A stretch of DNA of 64,000 bases from Bacteroidota bacterium. Its GTDB lineage: Bacteria; Bacteroidota; Bacteroidia; Sphingobacteriales; Sphingobacteriaceae. This document shows, piece by piece, positions 43,007 to 51,332 of the stretch (position 1 is the first letter of the stretch; each line of letters begins with the position of its first letter). Below the pieces are notes generated by a model, which ran no database searches, had not been told where the DNA came from, and saw only the letters and a program-made list of their open reading frames with translations. The DNA lies in contig JAEXHI010000038.1 in the NCBI GenBank assembly GCA_023450085.1, forward strand, positions 1-64,000, read 5' to 3'. The translations under genes and the position numbers were made by a program.

Positions 43007-46000
43007 TTACTCCAATTCTATCACCATATCGTTCTGGTCTACCATGGTATTTGCACTTAGTACCACTCTTTTTACTTTTCCTGCCGAAGGGGAAGATACA
43101 GTGCTTTCCATTTTCATTGCCTCTATTACAAATAAAGGTGTGCCAGCTTTAATCTCTTCTCCCTCTTTAACCATTACACTAGCTAAGCTGCCCTGTAATG
43201 GGGCGCCAATTTGTTTATTTGGGTCGGTTGCTTTTTCATGGATTGGCTTAAGCGATGTAATAGCATTATCTTTTATTTTAACCGTTCGGTTAGTACCATT
43301 AAGTTCAAAGGTCACTGTGCGTAAACCTTCTTCGTCAGCCACAGATACGTAAATGAGCTTTACGTGAATCACAATACCTTTTCTTAACGGAATGCGGAGC
43401 TCTTCTCCAATTTCTAAAGGATAGAAAAATGCTGGAGTAGGAATTTCGGTCACTACACCATAATTTTCTTTATGATGGTAATATTCATCATATACCTTAG
43501 GGAACATCTCGTAAGAAAGGTAGTCTAAGAAACTGCTTTCTGGATATTTTTCATAAAATCTATTGCTGGAAGCCGTAATATCTACATCGGGCAACAGTTG
43601 TGCTTTTGGAGCAGGTATTTCTTTCTCATTTCGCAATACGATATTCCTTAGCTTTTCAGGAAATCCTCCAAATGGCACTCCTAAATCGCCCTTAAAAAAG
43701 CCTATTACAGAAGCAGGAAAAGAATGATTTTGGTTTTCATCAAGCACATCATCTGCACTTAAGCTATTTGCCGTCATGAAAAGTGCCATATCGCCCACCA
43801 CTTTACTGCTAGGAGTTACCTTCACAATATCACCAAACAATTGGTTAACGGTGGTATAATTCTCTTTAATTTTCGCAATTTGATGTCCTAAACCAACACC
43901 CTCTGCCTGCTGGCGCAAGTTCGAATATTGGCCGCCAGGTATTTCGTTGTCATATACTTCAGCGGTAGATGATTTCAAGTCAGATTCGAAAGGATAATAC
44001 ATTTCCCTTACGGCTTCCCAGTAGTTGCTGTAGTCGTTCAAACTTTTTTGGTTCAGCTTGTTTTCGCGAGGAAGCCCTTGCAATAAAGCAGCCATGGAGT
44101 TTAAACTAGGTTGTGATGTGGTTCCGCTGAATGAGGCCAAAGCACAATCAATACTGTCAATTCCCGCTTCAATCGCTTTTAAATAGGTGGCAATTTGGGT
44201 GCCCGCCGTATCGTGCGTATGCAAAGCAATAGGAATACTCACATTTTCGCGAAGTGCAGGAATCAATACCTCAGCCGCATTAGGTTTTAACAAACCTGCC
44301 ATATCTTTAATGGCCAGCATGTGCGCACCAGCATCTTCCAATTTTTTGGCTAAATCTACATAGTAATTAAGGTTGTACTTATTGTGGTCTTCTCTCAATA
44401 CATCTCCAGTATAACATAAACAGGCTTGAGCAATAGCTTGTGTATGTTCAGAAACGTAGCTGATGGCAGGTAGCATTGATTCTATATTATTAAGCGAATC
44501 GAATATCCTAAAAATATCAATGCCATTTTCCCAAGCCTGTGCTACAAATTGTTGAATAATGTTACGAGGGTAAGCAGAATAGCCCACTGCATTACTGCCC
44601 CTGAATAACATTTGCAGTAAAATGTTGGGCATAGCCGCTCTTATTTTTTGGAGACGTTCCCAAGGACACTCATGTAAAAAACGTAAAGCAACATCAAACG
44701 TGGCACCGCCCCAAACTTCTGCCGAAAAAATCTCTGGATTTTCCAAAGCAAAGCCATTGGCTACGGCTAAAATATCTTTAGAGCGCATGCGTGTAGCCAC
44801 CAAGGACTGATGGGCATCCCTAAAAGTAGTGTCCGTATATTGAATTTGTTGACCTTCCCTTATTTTTTGTAGAAAAGCAGTTCTTCCAAGCTCGTTCAAT
44901 AAATCTTTGGAACCTTTTGGATGCTGCTCAGTAAAGTTTGTTGAAGGTATAATAGGTGTCCTGAATTTTTTGTTAGGTTCAAAGTTTTTCACGTCAGTAT
45001 GGCCATTAACTTTGATATTGCCTAAATAGCGAAGCAGTTTGGTAGAACTATCTTTTAGCTTTTTGACTTTAAAAAGTTGCTGGTGTTGGTCAATAAAGTT
45101 AACCGTACACTCGCCTTTGATAAATTTTTCGTGTGTAATTACATTTTGGAGGAATAGGATATTGGTGGTTACCCCTCTAATTTTAAACTCAGATAAGGAA
45201 CGGTGAAGCCTTTTTGCTACGCTAGATAAAGTTCGGCCACTGGCGGTAACCTTTACAATCATCGAATCAAAAAATGGCGATATTTTCATGCCCTGGTAAG
45301 CACTTCCCTCGTCAAGCCTAATTCCAAATCCTCCTGCGTTCCTGTAGGCAATAAGAGTTCCGTAATCAGGTTTAAAGCCGTTTTCTGGGTCTTCTGTGGT
45401 AATACGACATTGAATAGCAAAGCCGTTGATGTGCACACTTTCTTGATTAGGAATACGTATTTTGGGATCTGAAAGTGATACGCCTTGAGCAATTAACAAT
45501 TGATTTCTCACAATATCAATCCCCGTAATTTCTTCCGTAACGGTATGTTCTACCTGTATCCTTGGGTTAACCTCAATAAAATATACGCGGTTATTTTGGT
45601 CCACTAAAAATTCTACTGTACCCGCGTTGTTGTAATTTACGGCTTTGGCAATATCAATCGCATAACCATAAATTTCATCTTTAGTTTCTTGGGGTAGATT
45701 AGGAGCGGGAGCTATTTCTACCACTTTCTGAAAACGACGTTGTACGGAACAATCTCTTTCAAATAAATGAACAATATTGCCGTGGTTATCGGCCAATAGT
45801 TGTACTTCGATGTGTTTAGGAGCCTCAATAAATTTTTCGATGAAAATAGTGCCGTCACCAAAAGCTTTAAGTGCTTCGCTTGAGGCTTCGTTAAGTGATG
45901 AGAGTACTTTTTCTTTTTCCCTTACTACACGCATGCCTCTGCCACCACCGCCAGCAGCTGCTTTTAAAATGACTGGAAAGCCAATGGCTTCTGCTTTTTT

Positions 46001-46468
46001 TAAGGCACTTTCTGCATCTTCTGGGTCTAGGATACCGTCTTCAATCACAGGTACATTGATGGACCTTGCCAACGTTTTTGCTGCAATTTTGTCGCCCAGT
46101 TGTTCCATTACTTCAGGACTAGGGCCAACAAAGATGATTCCTACTTCTCTACATCGCTTTGCGAAAGTTACATTTTCACTTAAAAAACCGTAGCCAGGGT
46201 GTATGGCATCTATCTGATTGCTGATGGCAATGCTAATGATGGCCTCAATATCGAGATAGGGTTTCAGTGGCTCATTGTCTTTGCCAATCTGATAGGCTTC
46301 ATCTGCTTTGTAGCGATGTAGGGAATACCTGTCTTCAAAGGTGTAGATTGCCGTAGTCCTAATCCCCATTTCTGAAGCAGCTCGTAATACCCTAATGGCA
46401 ATTTCACCTCTGTTGGCAACGAGTAGCTTCTTAATGATTTTTTGTTCATTGGTAGTGTTTGCATTCAT
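43007..46468 (-). CDS. pyc: Pyruvate carboxylase
   Basis: A 1153-aa biotin enzyme that carboxylates pyruvate to oxaloacetate. The order is biotin carboxylase (KLLVANRGEIAIRVL, the GGGGRGMR loop, ERDCSVQRR), carboxyltransferase (TDTTFRDAHQSLVATRMR), and a C-terminal biotin-carrier domain with biotinyl-Lys in EAMKMES about 35 residues from the end. I start at ATG 46468; in-frame ATGs further upstream would give up to 1171 aa, but the shorter form begins as in the family. The gene stands alone. Confidence 0.95.
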   Translation of the reverse strand: MNANTTNEQKIIKKLLVANRGEIAIRVLRAASEMGIRTTAIYTFEDRYSLHRYKADEAYQIGKDNEPLKPYLDIEAIISIAISNQIDAIHPGYGFLSENVTFAKRCREVGIIFVGPSPEVMEQLGDKIAAKTLARSINVPVIEDGILDPEDAESALKKAEAIGFPVILKAAAGGGGRGMRVVREKEKVLSSLNEASSEALKAFGDGTIFIEKFIEAPKHIEVQLLADNHGNIVHLFERDCSVQRRFQKVVEIAPAPNLPQETKDEIYGYAIDIAKAVNYNNAGTVEFLVDQNNRVYFIEVNPRIQVEHTVTEEITGIDIVRNQLLIAQGVSLSDPKIRIPNQESVHINGFAIQCRITTEDPENGFKPDYGTLIAYRNAGGFGIRLDEGSAYQGMKISPFFDSMIVKVTASGRTLSSVAKRLHRSLSEFKIRGVTTNILFLQNVITHEKFIKGECTVNFIDQHQQLFKVKKLKDSSTKLLRYLGNIKVNGHTDVKNFEPNKKFRTPIIPSTNFTEQHPKGSKDLLNELGRTAFLQKIREGQQIQYTDTTFRDAHQSLVATRMRSKDILAVANGFALENPEIFSAEVWGGATFDVALRFLHECPWERLQKIRAAMPNILLQMLFRGSNAVGYSAYPRNIIQQFVAQAWENGIDIFRIFDSLNNIESMLPAISYVSEHTQAIAQACLCYTGDVLREDHNKYNLNYYVDLAKKLEDAGAHMLAIKDMAGLLKPNAAEVLIPALRENVSIPIALHTHDTAGTQIATYLKAIEAGIDSIDCALASFSGTTSQPSLNSMAALLQGLPRENKLNQKSLNDYSNYWEAVREMYYPFESDLKSSTAEVYDNEIPGGQYSNLRQQAEGVGLGHQIAKIKENYTTVNQLFGDIVKVTPSSKVVGDMALFMTANSLSADDVLDENQNHSFPASVIGFFKGDLGVPFGGFPEKLRNIVLRNEKEIPAPKAQLLPDVDITASSNRFYEKYPESSFLDYLSYEMFPKVYDEYYHHKENYGVVTEIPTPAFFYPLEIGEELRIPLRKGIVIHVKLIYVSVADEEGLRTVTFELNGTNRTVKIKDNAITSLKPIHEKATDPNKQIGAPLQGSLASVMVKEGEEIKAGTPLFVIEAMKMESTVSSPSAGKVKRVVLSANTMVDQNDMVIELE

Positions 46469-46797
46469 GTTTTTATAGATTGATGGTGTAAATAAATAGC
46501 TCATTATAGAGCCATTTAGCACGATGAATTAATGCTGTACATTGGTTTTGAGTTATATTTTGGTTAGTTAGCCGCTGATTGTTACAGCGTTACAAATTTT
46601 ACGAATTAAAATGTGAAAAGCAATGTTTTTGTAAAAAACTTGTTACTTCTTTTTGGAGTGATATTTTAGGGTTTTTTAAACATAAAAAAGAGCGATAGAA
46701 TTGAAGTCCATCGCTCTTTTAGTTGGGATTGAAATTTTATGTTTTAATGAACCACATAGAAACATAGAAAACTCAATAGTATTAACTTATTCAGAAA
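46469..46797. other. 329-nt region upstream of pyc: promoter, terminator, repeat arm
   Basis: No gene is seen. It contains the pyc leader and promoter region (no clear -33/-7 pair found), a terminator at 46686-46720, and a single arm of the CTATGTG repeat family (AACCACATAGAAACATAG, 46750-46767). Confidence 0.5.
46684..46720 (-). terminator. Terminator downstream of the 153-aa gene
   Basis: AAAAGAGCGAT (46686-46696) and ATCGCTCTTTT (46710-46720) form a perfect 11-bp stem; on the minus strand six T residues follow. It lies 78 nt after the stop of the 153-aa gene. Confidence 0.88.
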
Positions 46798-47259
46798 TCA
46801 AGCTATATTAATTAATTTCTTTTCCTCGAGTGTAAGATTTTTTAATTGTACGGTCACATTAGTAGAAGTGAAGCCAGATTCTCCAAATTCAATATACACG
46901 TTCCCATGAAAAGAATTAAGGTTGAATCTTTTAATGGCTCCATGCCCCAAAGCAATATTGTTTTCTACGAAGATTAAATTTGAATATAGCTTTAGCTTAC
47001 CAATTTTGCGTGAAGCTATAATTGCTAAGGCATTTTCAAGAAAAATTAAATCACATTTTGTAAATAGGTATTTGCCATTTTTTAATCCTGAAGTACTCGT
47101 TTCACAATGTACATCACTTTTTTCAAGGAGTATTTTGTCATGATATTTTTCACGAATAAAGCTGATCTGTTTTAGGGCATCCTTATGGCTGTTTTTGTAT
47201 GAAAAGAAAACCAATAATACGAATGTTAACAGAAAGACGATAATTGGTACTGCTACCAT
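46798..47259 (-). CDS. Membrane-anchored protein of unknown function, 153 aa
   Basis: One N-terminal membrane helix (about 3-20) is followed by a soluble domain rich in short beta strands (KLKLYSNLIFVENNIALGHG, NVYIEFGESGFTSTNVTVQLK). The strand pattern could be a PH-like or small beta domain, but I do not recognise the family. It lies 5 nt after the DUF1080 gene and shares its transcript. Confidence 0.7.
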   Translation of the reverse strand: MVAVPIIVFLLTFVLLVFFSYKNSHKDALKQISFIREKYHDKILLEKSDVHCETSTSGLKNGKYLFTKCDLIFLENALAIIASRKIGKLKLYSNLIFVENNIALGHGAIKRFNLNSFHGNVYIEFGESGFTSTNVTVQLKNLTLEEKKLINIA

Positions 47260-47264
47260 ATCGA

Positions 47265-48092
47265 CTATTTCCTCAATTTCTCTAAAACGTTTTCCAGTTT
47301 CTTTTTATCGCTAACATAAGGCTGTAAATCAAATAACTTCACTACCCTAAATTCAATAGGATGGCTTTCACTTTGCAAAGAAATATAGCCGCCAGTTAAA
47401 GCTTTGCCATCTTGTTTTACTTTGGGGTCAAAGTTACTTACGCCACTACCTCCAATTTTTGGATGGGTATAGGTTAAAACCGTATCTCCATTGATAATGT
47501 GTTTGATGATAGAATCTCCCAATACTAAAAACTCAGCCGTTACCCATTGTTCACCATGATAGGTTTTTGAACTGCTATTTAAGCAATGTGGGGTAAACAA
47601 ACTATCTCTAATTTCAATAGTGGTTCCAGGTGTACAAACGTTACCTGTTGGTCGTTCATCTTTACCGTTTCCGCCTAAAAGTTGACCTTCTATAGAGATG
47701 GGAAAGTTCTGGTCTTTGAGCATCGTTGCTGGGTCTTGACAATGCAACATGGCACCACTATTTCTCAAAGCCCATTCTTCTCCGCCTTTGGCTTGTTGGC
47801 CAACAAATCTGTATTCCACTTTTAAAAGATAATTGGAAAATGGTTTTTTGTAAAAGATGTGTCCGTATTGTTTGTCGAAATTTTCATAGCCATCATATTT
47901 CACTTTCATCAATCCGTTCTCTACATAAAAAGTATTGCCAAAATTCTCGTTGTATTCATGCTTGGCAATTTTAATATTCCAATCTTTGAGGTCTTTTCCA
48001 TTAAAAAGATTAATCCATCCTTTTTGGGCAAAACTATTAAGTGAGCTGGTGAATAGAATAATGAGGATGAGCAGTTGAAAGTGTTTAAGCAT
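47265..48092 (-). CDS. DUF1080 family protein (3-keto-disaccharide hydrolase-like)
   Basis: A 275-aa exported protein. The signal peptide is about residues 1-22 (ending FAQ). The DUF1080 domain begins GWINLFNGKDLKDW and includes YRFVGQQAKGGEEWALRNSGAMLH and the closing GYISLQSESHPIEFRVVKL. The domain has a concanavalin-like jelly-roll fold, and some members hydrolyse 3-keto-glycosides. No sugar oxidoreductase is nearby, so the substrate is open. Confidence 0.9.
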   Translation of the reverse strand: MLKHFQLLILIILFTSSLNSFAQKGWINLFNGKDLKDWNIKIAKHEYNENFGNTFYVENGLMKVKYDGYENFDKQYGHIFYKKPFSNYLLKVEYRFVGQQAKGGEEWALRNSGAMLHCQDPATMLKDQNFPISIEGQLLGGNGKDERPTGNVCTPGTTIEIRDSLFTPHCLNSSSKTYHGEQWVTAEFLVLGDSIIKHIINGDTVLTYTHPKIGGSGVSNFDPKVKQDGKALTGGYISLQSESHPIEFRVVKLFDLQPYVSDKKKLENVLEKLRK

Positions 48093-48164
48093 CTTTATTA
48101 GAATTACGTTTAAAATCAGAAAATTCTAAGATAAGGCAAGGATGTTAAACTTACAATAGCTAGT

Positions 48165-49649
48165 TTACCAGCTGCCGCCAGCACCACCACCGCTGCTGCT
48201 ACCGCCACCCCAGCTTCCTGAGGAGGACGAAGAAGAGGAAGAGGACGATGATGACGAAGGAGATGACGACGAACTCGTACTGCGAACAAGTTTGCTGAGT
48301 ATTACCGTGCCTAAAAGAACTTTATGCTTACAAAACTGACAGATTTGCACACGTTCAGCTTCTCCAGCTTTGCTATAAGTAGCAGCTTTAAGGGTTTTTA
48401 ATTCAGGTTCGGCAAGTGTAGAGAAATGACATTTGTCGCAACGGATATAGTGAATCGCTTTTTCGCCAGGCCATTCTACAATTTTTACTTCGTTGGGTTT
48501 GCTGCCAAGCCAAATTTGATAGGTTTTTGCCTCTACAAGCTCCTCTTTGTACTGACCTTCGCTCAGGTAAGGCTTGCCATTGCTGTTTTTATTGCGGTCT
48601 ACTCTATGGTAATTTTCAAAACCTTCTGGAGCAATTAATTGAAGCCTTAATGTTTTGTTTTTGGCATATTGTTTAAAAAGGCCAATGAGTGAAAATGGTG
48701 CAAAAGGCATTAGGAAAAGCATTTTGTTAAGATAAGCCTGCATGGCTTCCAGATAACTGCCTACATCTACATGCTGACTTTTAATGACTTTTCTGCCAGA
48801 ATTAAAACGTAAAGTAATGATTAATGAAGCAAGTAGTGCTAATATCCAAGGGAGGTGCTTTAACTTGAGCATTTTAAAAATGTTCACATCAAGAGAAACA
48901 AAAAGGATAATGCATGCAAAAATTGTAAAAAAGACAGCAAAACAACCAAATACAATGCTTTTAGCTTCAGCGCTATCTTTTTTAATTGGTCGGTTAGCTT
49001 TGGGAACTATGCGCTTAGTGAACTTAAAGAGACCAAAATAAACTAAAATTACCAGCGCAATGGCAATTAAGCTTTCACTGTTCCTATCTACAAAAGTAGG
49101 TGGTTTAGGTAAAAGAGAGTTCAGTTCAGCTACACCATCAGGGCTGCTCAGCACCTGTTCAATCACTTTTGAAGCCGCTATGATTCCCTGTCCGTAATTC
49201 TCTTGCTTAAAGTCGGGAACTAATGCTCTTTCTCCAATTTGTTTTAAACGGACATCAGGGAGTAGGCCTTCAATGCCAGAACCAGTAATGAAACGATATC
49301 GCCTTCGGTCTTTGGCAACCAATAATAGCAAACCGTTATTGGCCCCTTTTTTACCGATGCCCCAAGTGTTAAATAGCGTATAGGCAAAATTGAAGTCATC
49401 ATCCTGTGCGGTAAAATCTTTAATTACCACAATGGCATATTCAACCTTGCTTGTTGCCTCAATCTGTTTGGCAATTTGGTTCAGCTCATCAACTTCACTG
49501 TAAGTTAAAATCCCATCAGGATTACTTACATATTGGTCTTGTCCTTGTTTTTTTGGGTCTGGAATACGGTCTACGGTGTATTGCCTTGCCCAAGCCGTAA
49601 GTGTAAGAAAACTTAAAATTAATATCGAGTAGATTTTGGTTTTAAGCAT
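48165..49649 (-). CDS. TPM-domain membrane protein with zinc ribbon and Ser/Gly tail
   Basis: A 494-aa protein with a signal peptide (about 1-22), an N-terminal TPM (TLP18.3/Psb32/MOLO-1) domain (about 25-180; DGILTYSEVDELNQ and NNGLLLLVAKDRRRYRFITG), about four membrane helices (about 193-297), then a soluble part with two CxxC pairs (RCDKCHF and ICQFCKH) that look like a zinc ribbon. It ends in a long run of Ser broken by Pro, then Gly/Ser/Trp. TPM proteins are linked to photosystem or membrane-protein maintenance elsewhere; here the role is unknown. Confidence 0.82.
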   Translation of the reverse strand: MLKTKIYSILILSFLTLTAWARQYTVDRIPDPKKQGQDQYVSNPDGILTYSEVDELNQIAKQIEATSKVEYAIVVIKDFTAQDDDFNFAYTLFNTWGIGKKGANNGLLLLVAKDRRRYRFITGSGIEGLLPDVRLKQIGERALVPDFKQENYGQGIIAASKVIEQVLSSPDGVAELNSLLPKPPTFVDRNSESLIAIALVILVYFGLFKFTKRIVPKANRPIKKDSAEAKSIVFGCFAVFFTIFACIILFVSLDVNIFKMLKLKHLPWILALLASLIITLRFNSGRKVIKSQHVDVGSYLEAMQAYLNKMLFLMPFAPFSLIGLFKQYAKNKTLRLQLIAPEGFENYHRVDRNKNSNGKPYLSEGQYKEELVEAKTYQIWLGSKPNEVKIVEWPGEKAIHYIRCDKCHFSTLAEPELKTLKAATYSKAGEAERVQICQFCKHKVLLGTVILSKLVRSTSSSSSPSSSSSSSSSSSSSGSWGGGSSSGGGAGGSW

Positions 49650-49661
49650 TCTTTTAAGGGG

Positions 49662-50342
49662 TTAATGTGATAAAAAAGGTTTTACTTTCTCAAGTGCAAA
49701 GTTCAATTGTTCTTCTTCCGTAATCTCGGTGTTGTCAAGAATAATCGCATCTTCTGCACGGGTTAACGGGCTTTCTTCTCTAGTCGTATCCGCATAATCG
49801 CGGTGCGCTAAGTTTTCAAACACTTCTTCTAACGTAATTGTTTGGTCGCCTTTAGCCACCATTTCTTTATATCTACGTTCTGCCCTGATTTTAGGGTCGG
49901 CAGTCATAAAGAATTTTACCTGTGCATCAGGGAATACAGCAGTACCAATATCTCTTCCATCCATCACAATGTTTTTAGATTTGCCCATACGTTGCTGTTG
50001 TTTCACCATTTCCTGACGAACTTCTTTAATGGCTGATACAGGACTAACCGCTTCGGAAACTGGCATTAATCTAATCTCTTCAGAAACTTCTTCACCGTTG
50101 AGGGTGATATGAGATTCATAATCTTTCGAATGGAAATTTAACTCGATATGTTTTAAGGCATCAATAATAGCATCGTGGTTTTCCAAATCTACGTGGTTAC
50201 GTAAAAAATAAAGGGTAATTGCCCTATACATGGCACCACTATCAATATAAATAAAACCTAATTTTTTGGCTAAGGCTTTAGCCAACGTGCTCTTTCCACA
50301 AGATGAATAGCCGTCGATGGCTATTACCATATTTTTTCTCAT
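49662..50342 (-). CDS. cmk: Cytidylate kinase
   Basis: A 226-aa enzyme that phosphorylates CMP and dCMP. The P-loop region is IAIDGYSSCGKST; DSGAMYRAITLYF, VMDGRDIGTAVFPDA and HRDYADTTREESPL are family motifs. An in-frame GTG at 50372 lies outside the transcript; I choose ATG 50342, although ATG 50330 is also possible. A -7 box ends 7 nt before 50342, so the leader is near zero with this start. The promoter is back-to-back with arfB. Confidence 0.95.
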   Translation of the reverse strand: MRKNMVIAIDGYSSCGKSTLAKALAKKLGFIYIDSGAMYRAITLYFLRNHVDLENHDAIIDALKHIELNFHSKDYESHITLNGEEVSEEIRLMPVSEAVSPVSAIKEVRQEMVKQQQRMGKSKNIVMDGRDIGTAVFPDAQVKFFMTADPKIRAERRYKEMVAKGDQTITLEEVFENLAHRDYADTTREESPLTRAEDAIILDNTEITEEEQLNFALEKVKPFLSH

Positions 50343-50348
50343 ACTTGG

Positions 50349-50396
50349 CAAAGATAATACTGTTAAGTTCACTTAATGAAATTAAAGCTACATTTG
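50349..50396. promoter_or_regulatory. Divergent promoter region of cmk and arfB
   Basis: On the minus strand TATCTTTG (50356-50349) precedes cmk; on the plus strand TACATTTG (50389-50396) precedes arfB by 5 nt. Between them TTAAGT-TC-ACTTAA (50363-50376) is a perfect 6-bp-arm palindrome that would sit in the -33 region of both. A regulator bound there could control both genes. Confidence 0.5.
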
Positions 50397-50401
50397 TTGA
50401 T

Positions 50402-50812
50402 ATGTTACCAGACCAATCAGAAATACTAAAAGTTGTTAGTTTTAAAACGTCGAGGAGTGGAGGCAAAGGAGGGCAGAATGTCAATAAGGTTTCCAGTAAG
50501 GTAGAGTTAATTTTTAATATTGATGATGCCGAATTTTTCTCGGAGGAAGAAAAGCAACGTTTAAAGGAAAAGCTTGCTGCGAGGTTAGATAGCGAAGGTT
50601 TGCTACATGTTGTTTCTCAGGAAGACAGAAGTCAGTTGTTGAATAAGCAACGCACCATATTGAAATTGATGGCTATTTTAAAAGTCGGATTGGAAGTTCA
50701 GAAAGCAAGGAAAGCCACAAAAATTCCCAGAGCAGTAAAGGAAAAGCGTTTAGCGAATAAAGCACAACGCTCACAAAAGAAAGAGGATAGAAGAAAACCT
50801 AATTTCGATTAG
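50402..50812 (+). CDS. arfB: Peptidyl-tRNA hydrolase ArfB (ribosome rescue)
   Basis: A 136-aa protein with the GGQ motif in TSRSGGKGGQNVNKVSSKVEL (near residue 24) and a basic Lys/Arg-rich C-terminal tail (RRKPNFD end). ArfB releases peptides from stalled ribosomes, with the tail entering the empty mRNA channel. Longer readings from 50303 run into the cmk gene, so ATG 50402 is chosen. A -7 box ending 5 nt upstream suggests a leaderless mRNA. Confidence 0.93.
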   Translation: MLPDQSEILKVVSFKTSRSGGKGGQNVNKVSSKVELIFNIDDAEFFSEEEKQRLKEKLAARLDSEGLLHVVSQEDRSQLLNKQRTILKLMAILKVGLEVQKARKATKIPRAVKEKRLANKAQRSQKKEDRRKPNFD

Positions 50813-50830
50813 TCGGTTTTTAGTGTTTTA

Positions 50831-50912
50831 CGTCATTGCGAGGTACGAAGCAATCTCACAATTTAGTTTATGCCTTAATCCCTTTAAGATTGCTTCGTAC
50901 CTCGCAATGACG
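50831..50912. repeat. Palindromic repeat, family A, copy 2
   Basis: Perfect 25-bp arms at 50831-50855 and 50888-50912, with a 32-nt loop. The left arm is identical to that at 10404-10428; the loop is unrelated in sequence. Conserved arms with variable loops suggest selection or gene conversion on the arms. Confidence 0.93.
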
Positions 50913-50972
50913 TGTATAGGAACGGTTTTCTTGGTGTTTTGCATCATTTCGAACATATAGAGACTGAGAAGC

Positions 50973-51024
50973 AGCCACAGATGCACAAATATGATAGGAA
51001 TTGAATATCTGTGTATTTGTGGCT
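50973..51024. repeat. CACAGATGCACA-family palindrome, copy at 51.0 kb
   Basis: AGCCACAGATGCACAAAT (50973-50990) faces ATCTGTGTATTTGTGGCT (51007-51024). Differences between arms are mostly G-T wobbles, so the RNA or single-strand hairpin is kept. Confidence 0.85.
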
Positions 51025-51042
51025 AATAAAATATCTCAGTTG

Positions 51043-51169
51043 CTAGATTTCTCCTCCTTCGGTCGTCGAAATGACGAAGATAACTGCGTCTTTGCTGGAA
51101 ATTAACCCAATCCGTCATTTCGAGGGAAGCGTAACGACGAGAATTGAAAATCAACGAAGTTAAATCTAG
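51043..51169. repeat. Nested palindrome with GTCATTTCGA arms
   Basis: Inner arms TCGAAATGACG (51066-51076) and CGTCATTTCGA (51113-51123) are perfect; outer arms CTAGATTT (51043-51050) and AAATCTAG (51162-51169) are perfect too. The sequence between differs on the two sides. Confidence 0.75.
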
Positions 51170-51270
51170 CTCTTTGCTAGGCGATACAGAAAGGAATAAT
51201 CATTTGTCGAAAAGAGATTGCTTTCCCCGAAAATTCGAGGTAAACGCTTACAGAAAAGTACTAAAAAAGC

Positions 51271-51320
51271 AGCCACAGATGCACAAATATAATAGGGATT
51301 AAATCTGTGTATTTGTGGCT
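51271..51320. repeat. CACAGATGCACA-family palindrome, copy at 51.3 kb
   Basis: AGCCACAGATGCACAAAT (51271-51288) faces ATCTGTGTATTTGTGGCT (51303-51320); arms are the same as in the copy 300 bp upstream. It ends 13 nt before the stop of the LpxR-like gene. Confidence 0.85.
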
Positions 51321-51332
51321 AAATAAAATATC

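Larger units (their letters stand above)
50813..51332. other. 520-nt gene-free region packed with palindromes
   Basis: No gene is seen. In order it holds family A copy 2 (50831-50912), a CACAGATGCACA palindrome (50973-51024), a nested GTCATTTCGA palindrome (51043-51169) and another CACAGATGCACA palindrome (51271-51320). Little unique sequence remains. The block lies between the convergent arfB and LpxR-like genes. Confidence 0.75.

Noticed and set aside
48165..48290. Run of Ser codons as a microsatellite
   Set aside because: Codons are mixed (TCC, TCG, TCT, TCA), so it is not a simple DNA repeat prone to slippage.
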